Positions 1-7,794 of a stretch of DNA of 47,499 nucleotides are shown in pieces; position 1 is the stretch's first letter; every line of letters begins with the position of its first letter. A model generated the notes under the pieces. It searched no databases, had not been told where the DNA came from, and saw nothing but the letters and a program-made list of their open reading frames with translations. Both the position numbers and the translations under genes were made by a program. The stretch spans positions 1 through 47,499 of the forward strand of contig JALEHK010000073.1 in the NCBI GenBank assembly GCA_022770625.1, read 5' to 3'. The DNA is from Oscillospiraceae bacterium. Lineage in GTDB: Bacteria > Bacillota > Clostridia > Oscillospirales > Ruminococcaceae.

Positions 1-2
1 AA

Positions 3-95
3 AAAATCCTTGTCCATGAAGCGGTCAAAAGTGAGGACGGAAGCCGGGAACAGGAAGTGGAAATCTTCTACCGCTTTATCGGCAAAATCGAATGA
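3..95 (+). CDS. Serine recombinase, C-terminal end (partial at window edge)
   Basis: The open frame enters from the window edge and ends at TGA 93-95. The 30 visible residues contain a motif like VHEAVKSEDGSREQEVEIFY followed by RFIGKIE and the stop. This matches my knowledge of the C-terminal end (DUF4368 region) of large serine recombinases of Firmicutes integrative elements. Only the tail is visible, so catalytic residues cannot be checked. Such recombinase genes usually lie at one end of their element. Here the next open frame, starting 32 bases later, is a beheaded gene, which suggests that the element ends between about 96 and 126. The family call rests on recalled sequence similarity. 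Confidence 0.55.
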   Translation, partial: KILVHEAVKSEDGSREQEVEIFYRFIGKIE

Positions 96-126
96 CACAT
101 CTTGAGATACCCAACAATATCTTTAA

Positions 127-795
127 CTAAGGGAAACGGGAGAGACCGTTCCGAATACCGAAACGCTGAAGCTGCTCTCGAATCTGTTCGACGTTTCGAT
201 CAATACGCTTCTCGGCTCACCGAGACGTCTGATCTGTCAGTGCTGCGGGATGCCGCTTGAAGACGACTCGATCATCGGACGGAATAAAAACGGTACGCTG
301 AACGAGGATTACTGCAAGTGGTGCTATGCCGACGGAGTGTATACCTATCATAATATGGAGGAGCTGATCGATGTCTGTGTCCCAAATATGGTGAATGAAA
401 ACTGTACCGAGGAACAGGCCCGCGCCTATATGAAGGAACTTCTTCCGAAGCTGGATTACTGGAAGCGGTACGATCAGCTGAGCGATAACGGGCAGTTTGA
501 GCAGTTCAAGCAGCAGCTGATCGGGGAACTGAACGACCTTCATGTCGAAGGGCTTCCGAAGGTCGAAAAGCTGAACGCACTGGTCGGAAATTATGTCAAT
601 CTCGCCTACCGGCTGCCGAGCGGAGAGATGGTTCGGTTTCTGGACGATCAAAAGACCTATCTCGGAAATCAGCTGGAGTGTACTTTCGGCGGAGAGAGGT
701 GCTTCGGCGTGATCGCGGATATGGATTTCCTGTTGGTATGCACCTACGAAGAGAACGGAACCAATCCCGAACTGGTATTGTATAAAAAACGATAA
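127..795 (+). pseudogene. HTH (XRE-like) + zinc-ribbon protein, 5' end missing
   Basis: The frame is open from 127, after an in-frame TAA at 124-126, to TAA 793-795. The first residues (GETVPNTETLKLLSNLF, then DVSINTLLG) look like the last helices of an XRE-type DNA-binding domain, so the start and recognition helix are missing. A zinc-ribbon segment follows, with CQCCGMP and a later CKWCY pair, then an acidic, mostly helical C-terminal half. An internal ATG at 250 could still make a 181-residue zinc-ribbon protein. The break lies just after the recombinase tail, so the gene was probably cut by integration of that element. What the intact protein does is unknown; regulation through DNA binding is inferred only from the HTH remnant. 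Confidence 0.6.
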
Positions 796-970
796 TGCTA
801 CGAAACTTGTTTCGTGGACGCGATCGAGTTTTGCTGTGCAAAACTCAACAAGGTAGGATTTAATGCTGCGAAGCGAAGCTCCGCGGGCGCTACCGTGTTT
901 GTCCTTAAAGGACAAACACAATAATGTAGAATCAAATGCTGCGGAGCAAGTTTTGCGGACGCTATCAAGT
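794..970. repeat. Three tandem ~70-bp hairpin-rich repeat units
   Basis: Units start at 794, 862 and 935 with AATGCTACG or AATGCTGCG, so the periods are 68 and 73 bases. Each unit begins with a degenerate hairpin of the form GCTGCGNAGC...TTCGCGGACGCT. In the first two it is followed by a second hairpin: GAGTTTTG/CAAAACTC in unit one, and GTGTTTGTCC/GGACAAACAC with a TTAA-type loop in unit two. The third unit lacks its second hairpin. The array begins on the stop codon of the upstream gene remnant. Open frames across it are products of the repeat and were not called. Confidence 0.7.
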
Positions 971-993
971 AATTCAAAAAGGTATACCAAAGA

Positions 994-1034
994 AAAAGTT
1001 CCCCTGAGAAGAATCCTTTCTCAGGGGAACTTTT
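994..1034. terminator. Bidirectional terminator-like hairpin
   Basis: A 12-bp stem GTTCCCCTGAGA / TCTCAGGGGAAC (998-1009 with 1019-1030) is flanked by AAAA and TTTT, so it can act on both strands. It separates the repeat array from the remnant on the opposite strand. Confidence 0.7.
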
Positions 1035-1046
1035 GGCGTCAAGGGC

Positions 1047-1184
1047 TTATCCTCTCTTTTCGATCGCCCGCTTCGGGCAAACTTCATAGACATCTTTGGT
1101 GTTGTTGGTGCAGAACCAGAGCTTTCCGTCCATCTCACCGGAGAACATGAAGGGGCGGCATTTTGCTTTTCCCCCGGGATGACT
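1047..1184 (-). pseudogene. Remnant of a PPOX-type flavoprotein joined to a ferredoxin-like tail
   Basis: On the minus strand an open frame with no plausible start encodes about 45 residues. The first part (CRPFMFSGEMDGKLWFCTNN then TKDVY) resembles the N-terminal FMN-binding strands of the pyridoxamine 5'-phosphate oxidase-like family. The end (EVCPKRAIEKRG) resembles the second cysteine motif of a 2[4Fe-4S] ferredoxin. The two pieces lie directly side by side, so the middle of a PPOX-ferredoxin protein seems to have been deleted in frame, and the N-terminus is also gone. It is too short to function. Family assignment is by motif memory. Confidence 0.5.
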
Positions 1185-1337
1185 TTAGTATAACTCGCTT
1201 TTTCCGTATAAAAAAATTTTTAAAAAATCTTTCCTTCTGGCTGAAAAGGTGTGGAACCGGCGGACGGGTAAGGCTCAAGTGAAATTTGATTAAATAACTG
1301 ATGAAGAATGATAAAAATTGAAAATTTTACATTTTCA

Positions 1338-1366
1338 TTGTAATTCATACGTATTTATGTTAGAAT
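1338..1366 (+). promoter_or_regulatory. Sigma-A promoter of the c-di-GMP gene
   Basis: TTGTAA (1338-1343), 17-bp spacer, TAGAAT (1361-1366). The start would be near 1373, giving a leader of about 195 nt before the ATG at 1569. Confidence 0.65.
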
Positions 1367-1372
1367 ATACTA

Positions 1373-1568
1373 CGCAAAATTATAAATACAGTATGCTTTA
1401 TAGCTGTATATCAGCCGGAAAACGACCAGCGAAGTTAAACTCAAAAGGACGAAAGATTTACGCATCATACACTCCATGGGGACGGAGAAATCGTAAAGAT
1501 ATATTTTTGTCTGCTTAACGTGGGGAGATACAGAGACACAGAAAAGGGAATGTAAGAGAGGCGTAGAA
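1373..1568 (+). other. Long structured 5' leader
   Basis: This transcribed, apparently noncoding stretch can form nested pairings: TTTACG (about 1456) with CGTAAA (about 1492) enclosing CTCC/GGAG. I looked for the c-di-GMP riboswitch core (CAAACC, GNRA loop, GGGACGCAAAGCC) and did not find it. A purine-rich Shine-Dalgarno (AGAGAGG) precedes the ATG. Stretch 1185-1337 shows nothing recognisable. Confidence 0.35.
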
Positions 1569-4145
1569 ATGGCATTAAAAAAACAAATTCTGATCGTAGA
1601 GGACAATGAAATCAACCAGGAAATGCTCCGCGTGATCCTTGAGGAACAATACTCCGTGATCGAAGCGGAAAATGGTCAGGAGGCGCTGACTCTTCTGTGG
1701 AAATATAAGAACGATATTGCGCTGATCCTGCTGGACGTGACGATGCCGGTCATGGACGGATACACCTTTCTTGAACAGATTAAAAAAGACCCGGAGCTGT
1801 CGCTCATTCCGGTTATCGTAACGGCGCAGAACGACAGCGAAGCGGATGAGGTCGCCGCGCTCGGCCACGGCGCTACCGACTTTGTGCCCAAGCGCTACCG
1901 CCCTCAGATTATTCTGCACCGGGTCGCGAGCCTGATCAGCCTGCGGGAAAACGCAGCGATGGTCAATCAGCTTCGCTACGACCGCCTGACCGGGCTGTAC
2001 AGTAAGGAATTTTTCTATCAGAAGGCTCAGGAGCAGATGCAGATGCATCCGGAACTGGAATATACGATTATCTGTTCCAATATCGAGAATTTCAAGCTCT
2101 TTAACGATATTTTCAGCGTTCCGGCGGGCGACCGCCTGCTCAAGGAGATCGCGGAGGTGTTCCGGGAGCTGACCAGCGGCGATGAGATCTGCGGGCGGTT
2201 CAACGCCGACCGGTTCATGCTGCTCCGGATCCAGAAAAAACGCACCCGGGACTACGAGCGCTTTGCGGAAGTCGGGCGGAAGATGCTCACTCAGGTCAAG
2301 AACATGGTCATGAAATGGGGCATCTATGAAGTTACGGACATCTCGGTACCGGTCGAGCAGATGTGCGACCGCGCGCTTCTGGCGGCGGATAATATCAATG
2401 GACAGTACAACACCCGTTTTGCCGTTTACGACGACAGCCTGCGCAGTAAGCTGCTCCGGGAACAGGTCATTACCGAATCGATGGAAACGGCGTTGAAGGA
2501 AAAGCAGTTCAAGGTCTATCTTCAGCCCAAGTTCAGCCTTGTAAACGATCAATTGGTCGGCGCGGAAGCGCTTGTCCGCTGGGTTCATCCGGAGATGGGC
2601 TTTTTATCGCCGGGCGAGTTTATCCCGCTTTTTGAAAAGAACGGTTTTATCACCCAGTTGGATCAATATGTCTGGGAAGAGGTATGCGTGCTGCTTCATG
2701 AATGGATCAGGCAGGGAAAGGCGGTCGCGCCGGTATCGGTCAACGTCTCCCGCGCGGATATTTATCAGGCGGACGTCACCGACGTGCTCTGCAAGCTGAT
2801 CCGGAAGTACGAGCTGGATCCGACGCTGCTGCATCTGGAGATTACCGAAAGCGCCTACACCGAGGATCCCGACCAGATCATCCATACGGTCTATGGACTT
2901 CGGAAACGCGGATTCATCATCGAGATGGACGATTTCGGGAGCGGGTATTCTTCGCTGAATATGCTCAACCAGATGAAGCTGGATATCCTCAAACTGGATA
3001 TGAAATTTATCCACAGCGAGACCAATAAGCCGGTGGATAAGGGAATCCTGAATTTTATCGTTGAACTGGCGCGCTGGATGAATCTGAGCGTGGTCGCGGA
3101 AGGGGTCGAGACCGGAGAGCAGTTGGAGCGGATCCGGGAGATCGGGTGCGACTATGTACAGGGATATTTCTTTGCAAAGCCGATGCCGAGTGATGAGTTT
3201 GGAAGCTATCTGACCCATCAGGAAGTCGGAACGATCCCGGCGCGTTTGGAATCGTCGGAGCCGGAGCAGAGCCTTCTTCTGATCGATGAGGACGCTTCCT
3301 ACCGGAAAGAGGTGCGCGAATCCTTTGCCGGTGAGTACCAGGTGCTGGAGGCGGCCGACACGGAGAGTGCGATGGCCTGTATCAAAAAGCACGAGTTGGA
3401 CAAGAACTTTGCGGTGATTTTGAGCATGACCCTTCCGAATGACGGCGCGGTATCGCTCCTTGAAACGCTGCGGAGCAGTCCGGCGCTTTGGAAAATACCG
3501 GTGCTTGCGACCATGCCGCAGGACGAGGCACTTGAAGAAACAGCGCTGAGGCTGGACGCGGACGACTTCATCAAAAAACCGCATACCGTGCCCGGACTTC
3601 GCAAGCGTATCGTTCAGCTGACCGGATTCTCGGCGCATAAGGTTCGGGAGCAGGTGCTTCAGGACGAAGCCGGACGCGACTATCTGACCGGCCTTTTAAA
3701 CCGGCGCGGCCTTCATTCTGCCGTAAATTCGCTTCGGCAGGAGGATCTTCCGCTTGCCCTTTACCTCTTTGATCTGGACGATTTAAAGCGGGTCAACGAC
3801 GGCTACGGACACGAAAAGGGCGACGAGCTTCTGGAAGCGTTCGGACGGCTTTTACGGAAAAAGACCCGGAACATCGATATCCTCTGCCGGTACGGCGGCG
3901 ATGAGTTTGTCGTGATCCTGAGAAATATCAATGACGTTGATGTCGTTCAGAAAAAGGGCGCGGAGATCTGCCGGGAAATCGGAGAATTTACCCTCTCGGA
4001 CGGAACCCACGCAGGCTGCTCGGCGGGCGCGGTGTTCTGTGCGCCGGGCGAAAGACCGTCTGCGGCGCTGATTGAAAAGGCAGACCGGGCGCTTTACCGC
4101 GCAAAACGCATGGGCAAGGGAATCTGCCGTCTCAGCGAGGATTAA
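1569..4145 (+). CDS. REC-GGDEF-EAL-REC-GGDEF cyclic-di-GMP signalling protein
   Basis: This 858-residue cytoplasmic protein has five modules in order. REC1 (about 5-120) has phospho-acceptor Asp56. GGDEF1 (about 137-290) is degenerate, with NADRF at 212-216 in place of GGDEF. The EAL domain (about 305-550) has EAL at 333-335 and intact catalytic motifs (NVSR, EITES, DDFGSGYSS, KLD, EGVE), as expected of an active c-di-GMP phosphodiesterase. REC2 (about 566-680) has Ser619 where the acceptor Asp should be. GGDEF2 (about 695-855) has an intact GGDEF at 776-780 and an RxxD inhibitory site (RNID) five residues before it, as expected of a feedback-inhibited diguanylate cyclase. No membrane segment is seen. 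One protein may therefore both make and degrade c-di-GMP, switched by REC1. It is monocistronic with its own promoter and long leader. Confidence 0.92.
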   Translation: MALKKQILIVEDNEINQEMLRVILEEQYSVIEAENGQEALTLLWKYKNDIALILLDVTMPVMDGYTFLEQIKKDPELSLIPVIVTAQNDSEADEVAALGHGATDFVPKRYRPQIILHRVASLISLRENAAMVNQLRYDRLTGLYSKEFFYQKAQEQMQMHPELEYTIICSNIENFKLFNDIFSVPAGDRLLKEIAEVFRELTSGDEICGRFNADRFMLLRIQKKRTRDYERFAEVGRKMLTQVKNMVMKWGIYEVTDISVPVEQMCDRALLAADNINGQYNTRFAVYDDSLRSKLLREQVITESMETALKEKQFKVYLQPKFSLVNDQLVGAEALVRWVHPEMGFLSPGEFIPLFEKNGFITQLDQYVWEEVCVLLHEWIRQGKAVAPVSVNVSRADIYQADVTDVLCKLIRKYELDPTLLHLEITESAYTEDPDQIIHTVYGLRKRGFIIEMDDFGSGYSSLNMLNQMKLDILKLDMKFIHSETNKPVDKGILNFIVELARWMNLSVVAEGVETGEQLERIREIGCDYVQGYFFAKPMPSDEFGSYLTHQEVGTIPARLESSEPEQSLLLIDEDASYRKEVRESFAGEYQVLEAADTESAMACIKKHELDKNFAVILSMTLPNDGAVSLLETLRSSPALWKIPVLATMPQDEALEETALRLDADDFIKKPHTVPGLRKRIVQLTGFSAHKVREQVLQDEAGRDYLTGLLNRRGLHSAVNSLRQEDLPLALYLFDLDDLKRVNDGYGHEKGDELLEAFGRLLRKKTRNIDILCRYGGDEFVVILRNINDVDVVQKKGAEICREIGEFTLSDGTHAGCSAGAVFCAPGERPSAALIEKADRALYRAKRMGKGICRLSED

Positions 4146-4477
4146 GCGGCTGAGGACAAAGAAGAAATACAGGCAGGAAAGAAGCGCATATCGTGGACGC
4201 ATATCGTGGATATGGAGAATTTCCGCGCGCGGAGCACCAAGTCGGAGACTTTTTCCGCTAACCCGTTTGACGATGCGTTTACCTATGCTCCGATGAGAAG
4301 GTCGAGTCCTCCGGTGTTTACGATGGTTCGCTTTACAGCTTTTACAGCGTGTACCTGAGAAATGCCGCGAACGATAGGGTAAAAGAAGGCGAAGACGCGG
4401 ATGCGGCACTGGAAAAGTTTGTGGCGCACTGCAATAAAACGATCGAAGAGAGGAAAGCTGACGGAGAGATCTCCTGA
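4146..4477 (+). pseudogene. Frameshifted gene remnant of unknown function
   Basis: Directly after the preceding stop, one frame reads sensibly to about 4290 (including DMENFRARSTKSETF and FDDAFTYAP). Another frame continues it from about 4290 to TGA 4475-4477 (EKVESSGVYDGS, then a helical tail ALEKFVAHCNKTIEERK). The join suggests one ancestral frame broken near 4290. There is no start codon with a ribosome-binding site. I do not recognise the family; an acidic helical C-terminus like this occurs in some extracellular binding proteins, but that is only a guess. Confidence 0.35.
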
Positions 4478-4486
4478 ACGAAACTG

Positions 4487-4525
4487 AAAAAAACGCCGTG
4501 TCCATTGGGGCACGGCGTTTTTTGC
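4487..4525 (+). terminator. Rho-independent terminator
   Basis: Stem AACGCCGTG / CACGGCGTT (4492-4519) is followed by a T run, closing the c-di-GMP gene and remnant unit. Confidence 0.85.
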
Positions 4526-4595
4526 GTCCGGAAGGAACCGGTCAGAGAATATGCTCTGACCTGAAATTTTGAGAGTAACATCCGTCAAAAGCGGA

Positions 4596-4624
4596 TTGTT
4601 CCAGCTTCCCGGAACTGATACAAT
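4596..4624 (+). promoter_or_regulatory. Promoter of isomerase-dehydrogenase operon
   Basis: TTGTTC (4596-4601), 17-bp spacer, TACAAT (4619-4624), about 60 bases before the ATG at 4686. Confidence 0.6.
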
Positions 4625-4685
4625 AAAGACATCAAAGCCACAAGCGGCAATATGTGGCAACACGTAATCAGAAAGGAAGATATTT

Positions 4686-5609
4686 ATGTTAAAAGTCGGC
4701 CTGATCCTTTATTCTGTACGCGGAGAGATGGAGAAAGACCCGATCGGCACCGTCGAGAAGGTCGCAGGGATGGGGTACAAGTATCTGGAAGTATGCAACC
4801 ATAACGCGATCAATGACCCCGGATGCGGATTCGGCGTAGACGCGCCCGCGCTCAAACACGCGTTTGATGAAAAATCTGCGCAGGTCATCAGCGCTCATGT
4901 TTTCCCGTTCGAGAAATCGGATATGCAGGCGGTCATCCGCTATAATCAGACGCTCGGCAACCATAATATCGTCAACCCGATGGGAAAGTTTTCGACCTAT
5001 GACGATCTGATGCGGCAGTGCGAGAACTTCAACCGCTGGGGAAAGATCTGCCGGGAAGAGGGCATGACCTACCTCTACCATAACCACGACCACGAATACC
5101 GCACCTTTGGCGGAAAGGCGATCCTTGACCTGATCGCGGAAAACACCGATCCGGATTATCTCTCTTTTGAGCTGGACACTTTCTGGACGATGCGCGCGGC
5201 GGTCGATCCGGTCGAGCAGATGAAGAAGATGGGAGGCCGGATCAAGCTGATCCATCAGAAGGACTTCGCGTGGGATTCGATGGCGCCCCTCAACACGATC
5301 GGCATCACCCCCGAGGAGCGGGAAATGAAAGGCGAGGTCGGTATGGACGGAAATAGCGACTACGCGAAAAAGGGCGGAAAGTTCTCGCAGGAAGCGTTGG
5401 ACGAGCAGAGACGGATCCGCAACACCGCTTTTGCTGAGATCGGCACCGGCATCATGCACATTCAGGAGATCATCGACGCCGCCAACCGATACACCGACGC
5501 CGGCTACATCATTCTGGAACAGGATTATACCCGGATGAAGAGCCAGTTTGACAGCGTGGAAAAGAGTATGCAGGCATTTAAGAAATTTAACGGCATTGAA
5601 TGGAACTGA
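4686..5609 (+). CDS. Sugar phosphate isomerase/epimerase family protein (TIM barrel)
   Basis: This 307-residue protein belongs to the xylose isomerase-like (AP_endonuc_2) fold family. The N-terminal strand is KVGLILYSVRGEM, and a YLEVCNHNA strand lies about 30 residues in. Likely metal ligands sit in YLYHNHDHEYR, SFELDTFW, IKLIHQKDFAW and the C-terminal YIILEQDY. The family isomerises, epimerises or dehydrates sugars and inositols (IolE/IolI-like) using a divalent metal. The substrate cannot be told from sequence. AGAAAGGAAG precedes the ATG. The gene is 16 bases ahead of a Gfo/Idh/MocA dehydrogenase, the usual partner, so the pair probably acts on oxidised sugar intermediates. A parallel pair occurs at 43659-45628. 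Confidence 0.85.
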   Translation: MLKVGLILYSVRGEMEKDPIGTVEKVAGMGYKYLEVCNHNAINDPGCGFGVDAPALKHAFDEKSAQVISAHVFPFEKSDMQAVIRYNQTLGNHNIVNPMGKFSTYDDLMRQCENFNRWGKICREEGMTYLYHNHDHEYRTFGGKAILDLIAENTDPDYLSFELDTFWTMRAAVDPVEQMKKMGGRIKLIHQKDFAWDSMAPLNTIGITPEEREMKGEVGMDGNSDYAKKGGKFSQEALDEQRRIRNTAFAEIGTGIMHIQEIIDAANRYTDAGYIILEQDYTRMKSQFDSVEKSMQAFKKFNGIEWN

Positions 5610-5625
5610 AACGGAGGAAAAGAAA

Positions 5626-6735
5626 ATGAAACATAAGGTAGGACTGATCGGCTGTGGCGGAATCGCCAACCAGAAACATCTTCCCGCTCTCTCAAACGCT
5701 TCCGACCGGGTGGAGATCGTCGCTTTCTGCGACCTGATTCTCGAACGCGCCGAAGCGGCGGCGAAAAAGTACGGCGCTCCGGGAGCAAAGGTCTGCACCG
5801 ATTATCATGAACTGCTCGCGATACCGGAAGTTGAGATCGTCTATGTCCTGACGCCGAACGTCTCTCACTGCGAGCTTTCGGTCGCGGCGCTTGAAGCCGG
5901 TAAGCACGTCCTCTGCGAGAAGCCGATGGCCGCTTCGACCGCTGATGCGCAGAAGATGCTGGACGCTTATCATAAGAGCGGAAAGCTGTTGACGATCGGT
6001 TATCAGAACCGTTTCCGCTCCGATTCGCTCGCCCTCAAAAAGATGATCGAGGACGGAGAACTGGGCGACATCTATTACGCCAATGCCCATGCGCTTCGCC
6101 GCCGCGGCGTTCCGACCTGGGGCGTCTTTACCGATAAGGAGAAGCAGGGCGGCGGGCCGCTGATCGATATTGCGACCCATTCGCTCGACCTGACCCTCTG
6201 GTTCATGAACAACTATGAGCCTGCGACCGTCACCGGTTCCGCTTTCTATAAGCTCGGGCGCACCCTCCAGAAGGACAATCAGGGCAACGGCATGGGTCCG
6301 TGGGATCCGGATACGTTTGAGGTCGAGGACGCAGCGTTCGGCTTTGTGACGATGAAGGACGGTTCGCTGATCACGATCGACTCCTCTTGGATTCTGAACT
6401 CGACCGAGGAGAGGTGTGCGGCCTCCTATCTCTGCGGCACCAAGGCGGGCGCGGAACTGACCGGCGTCGGCGGCTCCAACAACAAAAAGCTCTACCTCAA
6501 CACCGTTATGGCCAATAAGCAGGTCAAGATCGATGTCGACACTTCGGCAGGCGGAGTCGATTTCTTCCCCGGTCAGAGCATGGATGCAAAAGACGTCGAA
6601 TGCGCAGTCTGGCTGGATGCGGTCGAGGGCAAGCGGGAACTGATCGTCAAGCCGGAACAGGCGTTTGTCGTGACCAAGATCCTTGATGCCATCTACCGTT
6701 CGGCTGAGAGCGGGAAACAGGTCGTATTTGACTGA
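5626..6735 (+). CDS. Gfo/Idh/MocA family NAD(P)-dependent oxidoreductase
   Basis: This 369-residue protein has an N-terminal Rossmann fold with dinucleotide motif GLIGCGGIANQKHLP and the family EKP motif in HVLCEKPMA. The C-terminal alpha/beta domain carries GGGPLIDIATHSLDL, where His is the usual catalytic residue. The family oxidises or reduces sugar or inositol hydroxyls with NAD(P). I chose the ATG at 5626 because GGAGGAAAAGAAA lies just before it; the frame is open further upstream inside the isomerase gene but without a site. The gene is in an operon with the preceding isomerase. The substrate is unknown; inositol, myo-inosose or 3-keto-glycosides are possible. Confidence 0.9.
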   Translation: MKHKVGLIGCGGIANQKHLPALSNASDRVEIVAFCDLILERAEAAAKKYGAPGAKVCTDYHELLAIPEVEIVYVLTPNVSHCELSVAALEAGKHVLCEKPMAASTADAQKMLDAYHKSGKLLTIGYQNRFRSDSLALKKMIEDGELGDIYYANAHALRRRGVPTWGVFTDKEKQGGGPLIDIATHSLDLTLWFMNNYEPATVTGSAFYKLGRTLQKDNQGNGMGPWDPDTFEVEDAAFGFVTMKDGSLITIDSSWILNSTEERCAASYLCGTKAGAELTGVGGSNNKKLYLNTVMANKQVKIDVDTSAGGVDFFPGQSMDAKDVECAVWLDAVEGKRELIVKPEQAFVVTKILDAIYRSAESGKQVVFD

Positions 6736-6752
6736 TCCGGCTCAAAAGGCAG

Positions 6753-6781
6753 TGGACGCGGGAGAGCGGCGGGTGTATAAT
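6753..6781 (+). promoter_or_regulatory. Promoter of AraC-type regulator
   Basis: TGGACG (6753-6758), 17-bp spacer, consensus TATAAT (6776-6781). The predicted start near 6788 falls after the first possible SD, which supports the later ATG at 6814. Confidence 0.5.
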
Positions 6782-6813
6782 GGGAGTGAAAAACGATGGA
6801 AGGAAGTCTTTTC

Positions 6814-7704
6814 ATGTCGGATCCGCGCCCATTCCCGTCCGCTTCCACCAGCGGAGCCTATCAGAAGAGTATCTATGAACCCGCATGGGAAACGGATTTC
6901 CCGGTGCGGTTTGGCGTGGCCGACGGCGCGCAGGCGTTTATCTATCACTGGCACGACGCGGTCGAGATTCTCTGCGGCCTGAGCGGGAATACGACGGTCG
7001 GCGTGGAACGCCCGTATTCCCTTGAAGCTTCGGATGTTATGATTATCGGGTCGGGGGAAAGCCATTGCCTTTTTCCGTCCGGACGGGAGGATACGCGGTT
7101 GGTGCTGATGTTTGATTCGGCGTTTTTCTTTCGGCAGAGCTGTTTTGCGGAAGGAAAGGACTGCTTCGGACAGATCGTCCGGCACAGCAGCGGCTGGAGC
7201 ACGGAAACTGCCGGGCAGATTCGGGAATGCCTTGGGCAGATCCGGCGCGCGTTTGAAGAAAAAGCGCCTGGCTGGAAGGAGTATACGGCGGGGCAGATCC
7301 ATCTGCTGACGGCGGCGCTGATCCGGGGCGCACCGGCGCGTCCTTTTCTGCGCCCTTCTCTGCGCCCTGCTTTGCCGCAGGATGACGCGCTTCGGAAGGT
7401 GCTGACCTATCTTTCCCGGCATTATCTTGAGCCGCTGACCCTTGCGGAATGCGCGAGGGAGCTCGGGTTTAACCCGTCCTATCTTTCGGCCATGTTTTCG
7501 CAGCGAACCGGCTCGTCTTTTCATCAGTATCTCATCAGTCTCCGTCTCAAGCAGGCGGAATGGCTGCTCACGAGCGGAGAACTTCCGATCTCGGAGATCT
7601 CGGCCGAAAGCGGCTTTTCAAGCGATAAGACCTTTTACCGAACCTTTCGGGAGCATTACGGCAAAACGCCGGGAGAATACCGAAAAGAACAACAAAAACG
7701 ATAA
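6814..7704 (+). CDS. AraC family transcriptional regulator with cupin sensor
   Basis: About 296 residues. The N-terminal half is a cupin-like ligand-binding domain (FIYHWHDAVEILCGL, then SDVMIIGSGESHCLFP). The C-terminal ~100 residues are the double HTH of the AraC/XylS family (LAECARELGFNPSYLSAMF, then ISEISAESGFSSDKTFYRTF and the closing GKTPGEYR). An in-frame ATG at 6796 exists, but the strong site GGAAGGAAG at 6798-6806 fits the ATG at 6814, and a promoter TATAAT at 6776 would place the transcript start before it. It lies 78 bases after the dehydrogenase on the same strand and probably controls that sugar operon in response to its substrate (inference from context). Confidence 0.88.
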   Translation: MSDPRPFPSASTSGAYQKSIYEPAWETDFPVRFGVADGAQAFIYHWHDAVEILCGLSGNTTVGVERPYSLEASDVMIIGSGESHCLFPSGREDTRLVLMFDSAFFFRQSCFAEGKDCFGQIVRHSSGWSTETAGQIRECLGQIRRAFEEKAPGWKEYTAGQIHLLTAALIRGAPARPFLRPSLRPALPQDDALRKVLTYLSRHYLEPLTLAECARELGFNPSYLSAMFSQRTGSSFHQYLISLRLKQAEWLLTSGELPISEISAESGFSSDKTFYRTFREHYGKTPGEYRKEQQKR

Positions 7705-7746
7705 ATACAGACAAATTTTTGCTGTGATGTTTGTAGGAACACACAG

Positions 7747-7775
7747 TTGATTTTTGGAGCAGATGCTGATATAAT
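7747..7775 (+). promoter_or_regulatory. Promoter of tRNA-Val
   Basis: TTGATT (7747-7752), 17-bp spacer, TATAAT (7770-7775), 20 bases before the mature tRNA. Confidence 0.7.
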
Positions 7776-7794
7776 AATATCTGTTCTCAAAAAT

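Noticed and set aside
217-990. Long minus-strand open frame across the zinc-ribbon gene and repeats
   Set aside because: It lies opposite a recognisable protein and its N-terminal third is translated repeat sequence; no ribosome-binding site.
1373-1568. Possible c-di-GMP riboswitch in front of the GGDEF/EAL gene
   Set aside because: Neither the conserved type-I core nor a GNRA loop with its receptor is present; only generic pairing was seen, so it is listed as a leader without a class.
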